Shown here one piece after another: positions 1-10,313 of a stretch of 13,834 bases of DNA. Source of the DNA: Larix sibirica (taxonomy: Eukaryota > Streptophyta > Pinopsida > Pinales > Pinaceae); NCBI GenBank assembly GCA_004151065.3, contig NWUY0300019152.1, positions 21,271-35,104 on the forward strand, in the 5' to 3' direction. A program made the position numbers and the translations under genes. Each line of letters begins with the position of its first letter. Positions within the stretch are counted from its first letter, which is position 1. The notes beneath the pieces are model-generated. The model saw only the letters and a program-made list of their open reading frames with translations, made no database searches and was not told where the DNA came from.

Positions 1-1472
1 AATATTCAAGTAATCAGACCAATTATAAATAGGATTAGGAAGAAACATAAGTGCTACTAATTGTTTGGGAGGAATGGACACATGTGAAAGAATAAACAAC
101 CCTAGAATTAAAACAAATATTTAGAATTGTCAATCATGTAATTACCACAAAAGGAGAATTCAATGCCATCAACGATCATGGGGATGGAAGACAATTTATC
201 TCTATACAAAAATCAATGTAACATGTTTGTTATCTATTTCACATTTAGAAAATAAGAGAGAAACTATAACTACCCTTTAACAATTGAACCAACCTTGGTG
301 TGTAATTGGGTGTTGTTTCTCTTATATTGTGCAAAATTTTGTACCTCCTAGTAGATATGTTTTGGGTAGTATTAATATTATTATTTGGATCAATACAATT
401 CTTGGTTGACTTAATAAAAAGATACATGCTTGTCAATATCAAATGAAATACACTTGATTTGGCTTCCAAATTTTAAAAAAAGGAGCATATGAAAAATATT
501 TTTTGAGTCTTTTCTATAGATCATATTGGATCCTTAATAGAAGTGGCGGATATTAGACCATTAAATTCAAGTAGTCCATCATTAACATAATGCTACATCA
601 TGGCATGATGACAGTTCACCTTTAGCCCTTTTGATTATGAATAACCACATAGTACTAGGGTGTCATAAAATAGATCTAGTTGATGGTGAAGTACCACTAG
701 CCAAGATGGTTGTTGGAAGATGTAATATATGTTATTGTTGATGAGTTAAAGTGGGCCCTCCATTTTCATCTACCATATGTATGTGGTATTGTGCTCTAGA
801 TAAGATCTTGTAACCATATTTCTGATATGTTGTATAGGTGGAATAGACCACGAATAGACCTTGCATCCAAACTCAATCTTGAATTAGGATCTTGCAAAGT
901 CAAGGCATAATTATTCAAATGCACATGCAAAGGTAGTACAAATTCAATCATATAATCAAAATTAAATAAAATATAGACTTACAAAAAAAGATAAGGAAAA
1001 ATTGGCAGATTTGGAACAATATGGAATGAGGAATCTATAAAATTGTCCATTTGATGTTACAATTTTTTTCCTCTATATTTGACCCAAAATCACTGTCAAT
1101 ACATGCATGCATGCAGTCTTGAAAGGAAGTGTGAACAAGGAAGTATATTGAGAAGCATGTAACGTTCTAACTTCAAATAGTTAGTTTAGGGATTTTAAAG
1201 TAATTTGTGGGCCTATTTGTATAATATTCATTGGTGCGCTTAATTTTATAATGCACCCAATAAATATTTTCTAAACCTCTACAATATAAAACATCTACAA
1301 TTTATACTTTGCAAAAATTTACACTTGTATTTTGACTAAAATATTTATTTTGGTGCATCTATATTCCTACGAAGCACCAGTGTGCTCAATACTAAAGGAC
1401 ACACCATGTGCCAATTTTTTATAAAAAATATAAGGTGATTTCATAAATGTGCCAGAAAAGCAAACTAGAAAA
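1..1472. other. AT-rich non-coding DNA
   Basis: No frame here has protein-like composition; the short open frames are rich in Ile, Asn, Phe and Lys. I see a short GCAT-repeat (ATGCATGCATGCAG near 1102-1115) and nothing else distinct. Confidence 0.6.
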
Positions 1473-1617
1473 AGAGCAAGATTTTCATATTGTAAAAGAA
1501 AGTTAAACCAATCCTTACTCCATTTTTGTGCCAAAAGTTAGAGGAAGAGCAAGATTTTCTTATTGTAAAAGAAAGTTAAACTAATCCCTACTCCATTTTT
1601 GTGCCAAAAGTTAGAGG
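1473..1617. repeat. 73-bp tandem duplication
   Basis: Two adjacent copies (1473-1545 and 1546-1617) start with AGAGCAAGATTTTC and end with GTGCCAAAAGTTAGAGG. They differ at only a few positions (for example CATATT versus CTTATT, and AACCAATCCT versus AACTAATCCC). The divergence shows a fairly recent local duplication, with no coding sense in either copy. Confidence 0.9.
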
Positions 1618-1872
1618 GGGAACTTGTGCAAGAGATATTTACCAAATTAAATATCGAAATAGTTATATTTTGTAAGCAACATAATTCATAAAGGGTGATA
1701 ATGGGTCACCTAAAAAGTTGGAGTAATTTCAGATATTTAACTTTATTCCTTTCATATGATTTTTTTCCCTTAATCGATCCACAAATATCTTTTAATTTTG
1801 ATTTATTCCTATGCATATTTATATAATGCATTTCAATAAAATAAAAGAATTTAATATTCACTTTTAATGTTG

Positions 1873-2006
1873 CAAACCCTAACGTTATGGTTGCTTCCAT
1901 CTAGTAGTTTTGTTTTTACAAACCCTAGCTTTGTTGTTACTTCCTTTTAGTTTTTGTTGCCACAAACCCTAACTATAGGTTGTGTTTAGTTTCTTTGTAC
2001 TCTCAT
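1873..2006 (+). repeat. Three-copy degenerate minisatellite with telo-box motifs
   Basis: CAAACCCTA occurs at 1873, 1919 and 1963, spaced 46 and 44 bp. The text between copies is related: TTGTTG or GGTTGC, then CTTCC, then TAGTTTTTGTT-like blocks. AAACCCTA is the plant telo-box and also one unit of the plant telomere repeat on this strand. Whether it is a promoter element or a chance minisatellite cannot be told here; no gene follows nearby. Confidence 0.7.
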
Positions 2007-2010
2007 AATG

Positions 2011-2032
2011 ATATATATATATATATATATAT
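2011..2032. repeat. (AT)11 microsatellite
   Basis: An uninterrupted alternating AT tract of 22 bp. It lies a few bases after the telo-box minisatellite and is likely to vary in length. Confidence 0.95.
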
Positions 2033-3656
2033 TTTGGTGCGCAAGGTTTGTTGATTAGGGTGTTTGTTGGTGTCATTGCTATTTTATTTTATGTAAAGAA
2101 TTTCTCAGATACTTGGGGCCATTGGCTTGGGTCCCAAATCATGTCCCCTATCCCTATGATTTAAAAAAAAAATGCATTCTTAGGTTTCACCCTATGCATG
2201 ATGCAGTGTTTATACACTAGTGCATTTATTATTATAGAGTGCATTGCTTGGAATAAAAACCCACATGTGTCTCTAAGCGATGGTTTTGTACATTTGTGCA
2301 TCTTTCTACATAGCGTTGAACGTGTGTTGAACCTATAGGCGTAAACACATCATCACTATATCATTCATACATGTGCATATTAATTTAGAAAGTGCACCAG
2401 TGAACTGGAAAAAAATTAGGAGCTTATTATAGTCTTAGGATGAAATTTTTTACTTTGTGAAGCCTATTTTGTAATTCATTTTTTCATTATGTAGGTATTT
2501 TATTGATAGATTTTCAAGGAAAAAATCTTATTGTAACAAGTGTGAGTGAATCACCCCAAGAAAAGATCAATGCAAGTTATCTGTTTTTTAAAGATATAAG
2601 TAATATATTTTGAATTATTTGTGGGTTTAAATGGTGTGTCTTGGTTAACTTGTGTATGTAGAGAAAGAATTTACAAAATATCTAGAAGATGTTTTGCAAC
2701 ATGAGTGGAAAATATCATTAATTTTTATAAAATTGTTGCAAACATGAAAAGGTGGATCAAAATATTATCGACATGAAAATTTATTTTGAATTTTTATTAA
2801 AAAAATGATTATTAACAATATTATATAATAAGATTAAAACATTCAAATTTGCATATGATGAATGTTGTTTAGGGAACCAAATGAGAGGGCATGAGGTCCT
2901 ATTGAGAAAAAAAGGTTACCAAGGATGTAAATGATGATGAATTGGTATGCAATTCATCTCTATTGGTGCTAGAAGTTAATGAGTGGGGGAAATGTTTTAT
3001 AATACTAAGAGGGAGAGGGATAGATTAGAAAGAACATATACACACATTCTTTTCAATTACAATACAAGAATCAATCCAATGAATCCAAGAACTACAATAT
3101 ATTTAAATTACAACAAACATTTCTAGAGTAATAGATAATGAGACTTGTAAGAATTATAATAGAAAAATCATAGAATAACAAAAAGAATCATTCAAAAGGT
3201 ATGCTTGTTAAACTTGTTTTTATAGTATATATATACTAGTTTGAAAATTTACAAATTTAATATTTTTCATTATATATATTTTTGTAATAGAAACAAGTAA
3301 TATTTGTATTAAAATGAGTTGCAACAGAATCATATAACTTATTAATAAAAAAATGAAGAGTCTAACCACTACTCACTAATCTATAGTTCCAAAAAAATTC
3401 CAAATATTGATTTGTCTTCCCTATCCAAGCCCTATTACTAAATTTATGGCAATAATTTCCTTATTAGTTATTGAAATAAAAGTAAACCCAACAAACATGA
3501 AAACAAATAAAAATAAATAAATTAAGTTTGCCCCTGAAATGGCTTATTCTTTTTCTCCAATCTATTTTTTGTGGTGTACTCAGTCGGTTGCATGTTCATA
3601 TATATTGAGGTTCCTACTCTATTGTTTATTTCCACCTATTTCTTAGTCAAGAAGAA
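2033..3656. other. AT-rich non-coding DNA
   Basis: No gene, RNA gene or long repeat is visible. Motifs such as GTGCA and CACCAGTG recur in 2180-2410 and near 1370, but not in a pattern that I can turn into an element. Long A and T runs are common. Confidence 0.55.
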
Positions 3657-3734
3657 TGGGCGAGGTGTGCATACACTTCATCTTTAACCTTTGATGAACA
3701 TGCTTGGGCAAGGTGTGCATACACTTCATCTTTA
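3657..3734. repeat. Pair of 30-bp direct repeats, period 48
   Basis: TGGGC-G/A-AGGTGTGCATAC and its continuation occur at 3657-3686 and 3705-3734 with one mismatch, separated by 18 bp. This is a simple local duplication without an ORF. Confidence 0.88.
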
Positions 3735-5936
3735 GGGAAATACGGAAGGTGAATATGATATGCTATCTTTTAAAATAAAGAGTACTCATAGTCCACTTTA
3801 GCTACCAATGGCTCACACTTTCTTTGTTAACTATAAATGAAGTCAGGGTGAGCTTGATCTATTTGCTAGAGTGAGAACAATTGGACATCGATAGCCATTG
3901 CTTAATATTCATGGATCCATGCTTCCATAAATGGTTTATATTATTTCCTATTCTTCCTTCCACTTTGATCACCATCTAGACAAATTGGCGAGGTTGAACT
4001 CAATCTTTGATATTTGAAGTTCATAACCTCTTCTGCCTCTTCTAACCTCTACAGTTTTTGAGATGAAATGACATCCATAGCTATTGTGTTTGGCCATATT
4101 TGATAAGAATACACAGTAATATAAATTGAATTCTCCATGAATTGACACCCTAGAACATTTCAAAGAGTTATATCTAACTACACCCTACACACCCTATATG
4201 GGAGAGATAAATAGGGTCATTGGACTTGAGAAGAAATTAGAGACATCGAAGCAAGGAGAAATCCAAGAACCAAATTAGCAGATGAAACCTCAACAAAACA
4301 AAGAAAATTCCACATTATATAACCCTCTACATAATTGTGTTGCACACTCAAATTTATTACTCAACACATGCCTCCTTGGTGTATTTAATACCCTCTCCAT
4401 GATCACATGCTTGGATTGACTATGACATTTACCAGGCATATCTCAATGTACATTGTTTAAATGTAATGGGAGAGGGTAGTAATACATATTGTCCTCATTT
4501 ATTTTGATTATTTTTTCTCCCATTTCAACTCCCACATTAGCTTGGGTATCTAGTATGTAGTTATGTTTATGTAAATTCTAGAAAACATCTAATGTCTGGA
4601 ACTATTCTACAAGAGCTTGTGCTCTTAGAATGAGGAAAGATAGTCAGATGTCATCTAGAATCAAATAATTGGAGTGTAAATGAAAATTACCATAGTGAAA
4701 TCCCTTATCATGGTTGCACATTTCATTCCTTGTTCCTAAGCAACGCAAGGCCAAGGCCTTGATATGATGACAAGGCCTCTAACTCATTATATGGTTCACC
4801 CAAACTCCATACATAGATTATTTCTTGATTTCCTCTGGGATAAATTTTTTATCCCCCTTACATTTGTCTCCCCTTTTTTCTTTTCTTTATTAACTCATAG
4901 AAATATTAGTCGCTTTTAAGTGTTCTTTTTGTTTTTTAGGCCTCCACCTAAGCTTCTCACTTGTGACTTGGAAACTTCAAGACTAATCCATCTAGAACTA
5001 GCAAAGGGTTTCGAAAGTAGGAGTTTCTAGGCTATTTATATCTTAAATTAGTTTAAAACGAGGTCTACATTCATTGATATTTCCTCGATATTATGAAAAT
5101 GTAAGACATCAGACAAGATGATATAAGTTGTTAGTCAAAGAACTAATAATAATTGAATTACATGAAGATTTATCTTAACATAAACCTCCATCAAAAGTAT
5201 GTAACAGTTGTTTTTTGTATCTGTGTCATCAATGATTTTCATTTCATGAATGCTCATTTTTTTTTTCATAAAAGAAAACTAAATAGAATGCATTAATCAC
5301 ATAAGAAGGAACAACAAGGAAGGGTAAAAACCTTAGAGTACTTCTCTATGGGTCTTGGATGGTAATTAGGGTAAAACTTTGGCATTGATTATGATGCCTA
5401 ACACTAAGTGGATCAAGTGAATCGGCCATAACGTTACAATTGTGAGAGGAATCATGTTTGGATATAGACCAGTCATGCTAATCCATGGGGCTATATTTTG
5501 ATTAGTTTACAATCATGCATGTATTTTTTTACAAGTTACTCATGTTGTAAAAAGAAAATCCATCTAAATATGTTTGATTGATATTGTATTAAGCATGGGT
5601 TGTGAGCATATGTTGAAGTATCATGGTTAATTGGATAATTTTATAAGTAGCTATGTTGTTTTACAATCCGTATTTTATAAATATTGGAACAAGAAGAAAT
5701 TTTTAATTAGATAAATACTTTGTCATGACTTATAAAACTCATAGGAAATGAATTATGAAGTGGAGTCGACATAATATATGATTATGTTGCAAGATGGCAT
5801 GAGGCATGATCTAAAAAGAATGTGTAACGTTCATGAAGTATTCACTACTATGACAACTTTATTGATTTCATTAATTATGTATATTATTTAATATAATGTT
5901 GATATACTTACTTACAATTTATATTTATGTTTGTAG
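3735..5936. other. AT-rich non-coding DNA with one weak open stretch
   Basis: A frame open from about 4141 to the TAG near 4276 on the plus strand encodes roughly 45 residues with a charged helical end (GLEKKLETSKQGEIQEPN). This is at most a trace of former coding and may be chance. A 10-bp palindrome CAAGGCCTTG lies near 4751-4760. Nothing else is supported. Confidence 0.4.
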
Positions 5937-6071
5937 ATGGAAGACGAAGATGCCAAAAAAGTCGAGCTTATCAACAAGACATTGCAAATAATCCAAGTAC
6001 AATATCATGCAACCAATGAAGAAATGAGGCATGCAAGTAGCTCAAGCATTAGCAACTTTAGCGATGAATGA
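5937..6071 (+). pseudogene. Possible terminal exon or small ORF remnant, 44 codons, unknown
   Basis: An ATG at 5937 opens a 44-residue frame ending at TGA 6069-6071. It begins MEDEDAKKVELINK and ends SSSSISNFSDE, an acidic start and a Ser-rich acidic end. The amino-acid mix is more protein-like than other short frames nearby, which are rich in Ile, Phe, Tyr and Asn. Just before it stands TTATATTTATGTTTGTAG, which reads like a plant 3' splice site, so this could be the last exon of a gene or transposon gene. Upstream (5778-5878) is another short open stretch with a possible GTATAT donor at 5879, but the 58-bp intron this implies is short for plants and the phase does not fit. No family is recognised. 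Chance is a real possibility. Confidence 0.3.
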
Positions 6072-7704
6072 CGATCCATATATTTGACTATTACAAGTTC
6101 TATATTTTGTAATGTTTGTTTGTAAAAGTCATAAATTTTGTTTAACATGGTTAAAACAAAGTCATAAATTATGTTTTAACTTTATATTGTCCTATTTATG
6201 TTGTCATTAATCTTAACAATAATTTTTTGGCATTGTGTTTATTGTAAGCATTTATGTTGTCCCATTTTGATCATGAAGGGTTCATTATTATCATATAATG
6301 CAATGGGTTTCTTATTCTATTCTAATGTAAGTTGGTTTATAGTGTTATGTTATCGATGAAATATATGGATGATTTACATAGTTAGAATGGACATATCTGT
6401 CATCGAGGAATTATGGACTAAAACACATTACTACGTTTTTATCATTAACCTAGTACTAATTCATGTTCAATATATAAACGTTGGGTTACATGAAAAGAGT
6501 GCAAGCATTAATCTAGTAACATATATCGGTATATGTTTAATTAATGAAAAATAAATTCCCACCAAAATTGATTATTACAACAACAGTATGATACTTGATC
6601 AATATTATCTTTATTATTATAATGATATTATCTTTATTATTATTACAAGTATTTGATGATGCCCAAAAATATATACCTCATTGATGCTTAACTAGATATA
6701 ATGCAATGATGAATTAGACTATATACAATGGATTGATATGTATCTTAAAATGTCATGCACATTGCTTATGTACGTGAAACATACAAGGAAAAATATCTCC
6801 TAAAACCTCAGCATTGAGCATTGAGATTCTTTAGTTATAATAAAAAGTTCACTAAAACCTAAGTAAAAACCTCTACTTTTATAAACAAAAGTTAATAAAA
6901 TTATTTTTTAATATAATTTTGCTCATTCATAAAGACATTGTCTAAAACCTAGTGCTCTCGAAATGGGGTTTATCCTCAATAATAATAAATTACCTTGCCA
7001 AATAGAATTTGGATTCAATAGTTCACGATCTTCTTATACCAAGGATTGCTAAAGAGGAGAATTCAAAATGTATACTAGTATCTACTTCCCTCATTCTTGA
7101 ACTACAAGTTCTTAAATCTCAATCAAAAGAGATTTGCACACAATAATCACTTCGAAGTGTGAGGCAAAGAGCACCACTCACAATGTCTAATTCAATTTTA
7201 TTTTTCTGTTTGCAATTATTTGATTGACCTTACTAGGTAGATTTTTGGTTTAATATAGTTTTTTCAGGGTTAATATTGTTTGTTATTCTTCAACTTTGAA
7301 TCTTTTTTATCATTAGATTTAATCATTCTCAAACTTCTTAATTTAAGTAATAAAATAATAATAATAATAAATTATAAACTTAATATTTATCAAATAAAAG
7401 TCAAAATTTACATTTACTCTCTCCTCATAACCTTCCATACTTCCATACTTCAAGCTGTCATCATGAGGTAATGGAACTTGTTTTTACATTCTTGAACAAA
7501 TGGAAGATACCACAATTACTACCATATAATATATGAATCCTCGTAATGATTTAGAAGAATAGTCACCAAGCATCATTTACACGTTTCTATGAACTATTTT
7601 TGAATTCATGAATAGAACTCACTGGTAGGTTAAGGGATTAATACCAACTTCATGCTTGTGGAACTATTATGGTTGTGGGCAACTTGATCTTTTCTCCACT
7701 ATGG
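6072..7704. other. AT-rich non-coding DNA
   Basis: No gene is visible. TTATTATTAT runs and a repeated ATTATCTTTATTATTAT near 6604-6645 stand out. The part from 6780 to 7200 is rich in CCTAAAACC-type words (AAAACCT repeated) and may be a worn retroelement piece, but no LTR, primer site or protein motif is seen. Confidence 0.45.
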
Positions 7705-7766
7705 AAGTTTTTTCAACGTAATTCAAGTACTAAGTAAGTTTTTTCAACGTAATTCAAGTACTAAGT
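7705..7766. repeat. Perfect 31-bp tandem duplication
   Basis: AAGTTTTTTCAACGTAATTC and its continuation are present at 7705-7735 and 7736-7766 without a mismatch. It forms the left end of a larger degenerate repeat field. Confidence 0.93.
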
Positions 7767-7990
7767 AGCAACAGTGTAAAAATTGTTGTTGCGGGGATAT
7801 CAATTATTGAAGTTTTCTTAACTAAATTCAAGCACTTAGCAATAATAGTGCATTTATTGGTATTGTGAGGATATCAGCAACAACTGTGTATTTATTGCTG
7901 TTGTTGGGATATCAACTGTTAAAGTTTTCAGAACTAAATTTAAGCACTCAACAGTAACACTACATTTATTGGTGTTGTGGAGATATTAAG
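7736..7990. repeat. Degenerate nested tandem repeat field
   Basis: Two interleaved modules recur. The module AAGTTTT..AACTAAATTCAAGCACT starts at 7736, 7810 and 7922. The other is a roughly 38-bp module of the form gcaaca..gtg.ATTTATTG.TGTTG..GATATCA, near 7766, 7838, 7876 and 7950. Several of the latter modules can fold, for example CAACAAC with GTTGTTG around 7880-7905. The pattern suggests repeated slippage or unequal exchange of a small foldback unit. Confidence 0.75.
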
Positions 7991-8066
7991 TGTGGAATCT
8001 AATCCAACAATCAATATAACTATCCATATCCTCACAATAGCAATAAATACACTACTACCAAGTACT
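7831..8066. repeat. Inverted copy of the repeat module (imperfect inverted repeat)
   Basis: The arm at 7831-7874 (ending TATTGTGAGGATAT) is matched in reverse complement by 8026-8066 (beginning ATATCCTCACAATA). They share a 14-bp perfect core and further matches interrupted by a 3-bp gap. The inverted arm lies just outside the tandem field. It may be the other end of a foldback or MITE-like element. Confidence 0.75.
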
Positions 8067-8141
8067 TATTGATGATCAAATGCTTTCTCCATAAAATAAA
8101 TAAATAAATTGACTAGTGGCTATCCCATACTTTTATTCAGT

Positions 8142-8234
8142 CTGTTGCAGACCATTTAATGGGTAGCAGCAGGGATGTTGGCGGATCCAATGGCCAACGT
8201 GCCTACTGCCCCCACATTAAATGGTCTGCAACAG
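8142..8234. repeat. Foldback with 20-bp perfect arms and nested inner stem
   Basis: CTGTTGCAGACCATTTAATG at 8142-8161 is the exact reverse complement of 8215-8234. Inside it, GTTGGC and GCCAAC pair around GGATCCAAT, and the parts between (GGTAGCAGCAGGG and CTACTGCCCCC) pair imperfectly. The whole 93 bp can therefore form one long hairpin. I see no target-site duplication at the ends. It could be a small MITE or a precursor-like hairpin RNA. Confidence 0.85.
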
Positions 8235-8241
8235 GCATAAT

Positions 8242-8317
8242 ATTGATGACCAATTCTTACCACTTCCACCCGAAATTTCATTGATGACCAATTCTTACCA
8301 CTTCCACCCGAAATTTC
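8242..8317. repeat. Perfect 38-bp tandem duplication
   Basis: ATTGATGACCAATTCTTACC and its continuation to GAAATTTC occur at 8242-8279 and 8280-8317 with no mismatch. The duplication begins 7 bp after the foldback. The identity implies a very recent event or an assembly duplication. Confidence 0.93.
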
Positions 8318-9362
8318 ATAATGTACCTTATGATATGACTTCAAGTTTTCAATAGCCAATAAGCTCTGTACAATGCAATATGTTCCTTGAACATGTAAGT
8401 GGCTTCTGTTGATGTAGACTCTGGTGTACATACAATCAAATGCAGAGCATATATTTCTTCTGTTGTATTACCTTTCGAACTTTCACCATCGATGGTTTTG
8501 TTTCATTCAATATCAGTGCTTACATCGTACTGATAGTGAATTGCATATGCCAAGAATTTATTGGAAGTGCCTTCGATATGCTCTTGTTCTTCATATATTA
8601 ATTTTTCCACGTACTCTGATTGATTATAGATACAGAGATTTCTGAATATTTTCTGATACGATTATCCGTGACTGAACTGTAGGTGTGTGTATGTGTGATT
8701 AGCCCGTTTTGATAGCGTCCTGCACACTGTAAATGGCAATGCACAGACGAATAGACTGCTCCTCACGCAGAGAGACTTGAAAGATTCGTTGCTGTCAAAA
8801 CCTGCAAGTGGGAGAAGCCAAAAGTTGCATGTGATCAGTGGCCTGATAAGTGTGAAGTTGCTATTTAATGTGATGAACAGTGCATTGCACTGTTAATGTT
8901 AATGTCATTATAAATGTGAACTTGCTATTTTGTGTTATGATCAATACGTTATACTGATAATGGCAGGAGTGGAAGCACAGCCAACCATTCTTAGTATGTG
9001 AGCATGTAACAGGGCAGGTGCAGCAGTCCAGTTGCAAGGTGCTGCAAGAAGAAGAATGAACAACATGCAGGTTGTAATTAAGATAATGATAAGTGGGGCA
9101 TTGGTGTTTAGCACTTTGTACATGCATATTAATTCGGGATATATAAAAAGGTTAAAGAATTTGAGCATGGATGTTTTTATAATGCTGAAACATTGTTTAT
9201 ATTTTCTGGAAATCCAGAAGATATATAAACAAATTAAGAATAAATAAAATAAAATTTAATCGTGTCTGTATTTAAAATCATATTTTTAAAATTCAAGATA
9301 TTGTATTGACACTTTGTGTATTGAAATTCATAAATATTTGACTTAATACATACTAACACAAC
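8318..9362. other. Less AT-dominated stretch without an intact gene
   Basis: Base composition by eye is more balanced than in the flanks, especially 8640-9060, and there is little homopolymer. Frames of 70-90 codons occur on both strands but overlap each other and have no known motif. AATAAATAAAATAAAA at about 9239-9252 could serve as a poly(A) region of an old transcript on the plus strand. A relic of a transcribed gene or transposon is possible but not shown. Confidence 0.35.
8844..8946. repeat. Degenerate direct repeat with a short palindrome between
   Basis: ATAAGTGTGAAGTTGCTATT (from 8846) recurs as ATAAATGTGAACTTGCTATT (from 8911). Between them CAGTGCATTGCACTG (8878-8892) is a perfect 7-bp-arm palindrome around a single base. 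No coding meaning is seen. Confidence 0.6.
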
Positions 9363-9393
9363 CACTTAACTTATGTAGGTCATAAGTTAAGTG
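9363..9393. repeat. Hairpin with 13-bp perfect arms
   Basis: CACTTAACTTATG and CATAAGTTAAGTG flank a 5-nt loop TAGGT. There is no T-run after it and this is plant DNA, so it is not read as a bacterial terminator. A foldback remnant is more likely. Confidence 0.85.
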
Positions 9394-9520
9394 TCATGAA
9401 TAAGTTAATAGTTATCTATGCTTCGTTGTGATCACATGTTTATGCCTCAGCTACATGTTACCTTCTTTAATTAAATGAATTGAATGTGTCACTATTTGTT
9501 ATCCATGAATGAGCTACTAT

Positions 9521-9673
9521 TTATCCATGCATCAATTACCAATTGTTATATATATGTGTGTGTGTGTTTATTTTGAATTTTGAGTAAGGACCATNCAAGT
9601 TATCCATGCATCAATTACCAATTATTATATATATGTGTGTGTGTGTGTATTTTGAATTTTGAGTAAGGACCAT
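9521..9673. repeat. 79-bp tandem duplication with (GT)n and an ambiguous base
   Basis: TTATCCATGCATCAATTACC starts copies at 9521 and 9600. Each holds an ATATATATGTGTGTG tract followed by TTTTGAATTTTGAGTAAGGA. They differ by one substitution (ATTG versus ATTA) and by GT-tract sequence. The window's only N is at 9595, close to the junction. A partial third relative (ATTTGTTATCCATGAAT) lies at about 9494-9510. Confidence 0.9.
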
Positions 9674-9860
9674 AAAATCAATCTCCGAGTACACTTGTCC
9701 CACCCTCCTTCAATTTAGGAAAATCATAAATGACAATCCACCCCAAATTCTCTATCGGTTTAAATATATTTATAATTTTAAGGTTTTAAAAATTAAGATA
9801 ATGTTATTATTAAAATTTAATTGCTAAAAATGAAATTTAATTTCATTCTCAACAATTCAA
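9674..9860. other. AT-rich flank of the viral remnant
   Basis: No coding, TIR, LTR or tRNA-Met primer-site word is seen. It separates the 79-bp duplication from the truncated RNase H. Confidence 0.5.
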
Positions 9861-9881
9861 TTATTTATTAATTATTAGTTT
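9861..9881. other. 3' breakpoint of the caulimovirid remnant
   Basis: Viral protein similarity stops here in mid-domain, just before the third catalytic Asp of RNase H. The flank (9680-9860) is AT-rich without recognisable coding. I see no target-site duplication or terminal repeat, so this looks like a deletion, or an integration or rearrangement junction, and not a natural element end. Confidence 0.65.
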
Positions 9882-10313
9882 GATGATAAACTTGACTGGT
9901 TTTAAAAACAGAATGAAATGTTGAATTGTCTTTTTAACTGCAGGGATCTCTTTATGACTGGAAGGGTAGTTCAACTCAACGGCTTTAAATGAACCTGAAC
10001 CATAACCGCAGATATGTTCTCTGTCATTGATTGCTTCTAACAGAACACCACCCCATGTTGAAGCAGATGCATCAGTCTCAATTATGAGCTGACTTGATCC
10101 TTGTGGTAGAAATAAAGCAGGCAGATTCTGAACTTTGGCTTTTAACGTTTGCACCACCAAAGTCATTTGCTCTGACCATCTGGGAGGATTTTTCTTAAGC
10201 CTTTGCTGAAGAACATGGATATCACTGGCTTGACCTCGATAGAATGGTCGAATATAATTCAAACTTCCTAAGAACCTCTAAAGTTGGACCTTTTCCGGAA
10301 TTTGGTCAGGAAA
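9879..10313 (-). pseudogene. Caulimovirid RNase H remnant, truncated at the 3' end
   Basis: RNase H removes the RNA strand after reverse transcription. The RT-RNase H connection is visible as RFLGSLNYIRPFYRG, with an in-frame TAG at 10278 just before it, where the family usually has Gln. The first catalytic Asp lies in IIETDASASTWGGVLLE (10071-10073). The second acidic residue is the Glu of SSHKEIPAVKKTI (9948-9950). The following strand, PVKFIIK, ends near 9879, where the family continues with a T-D-N type motif carrying the third acidic residue. Instead the sequence turns into AT-rich DNA and stops at TAA 9861. About half of the RNase H domain and everything 3' of it, including any promoter or intergenic region, are absent. 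Confidence 0.88.

Noticed and set aside
3969-4163. 64-codon minus-strand frame with an RRGRRGYEL patch
   Set aside because: Isolated basic patch, no recognisable domain, no flanking exon signals; chance is more likely.
6369-7471. Two plus-strand frames of about 60 codons
   Set aside because: Composition (Ile, Leu, Asn, Tyr, Lys) is what random AT-rich DNA gives; no motif.
8156-8431. 91-codon minus-strand frame
   Set aside because: It runs across the inner arm of the foldback and both copies of the 38-bp duplication, so its length partly comes from repeats. No motif is recognised.
8424-9247. Several overlapping 70-90 codon frames on both strands
   Set aside because: They overlap one another in different frames and have no domain or start context; likely chance in less AT-rich DNA.
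9363-9393. Rho-independent terminator
   Set aside because: It is an AT-rich hairpin without a T-run in plant-like DNA.
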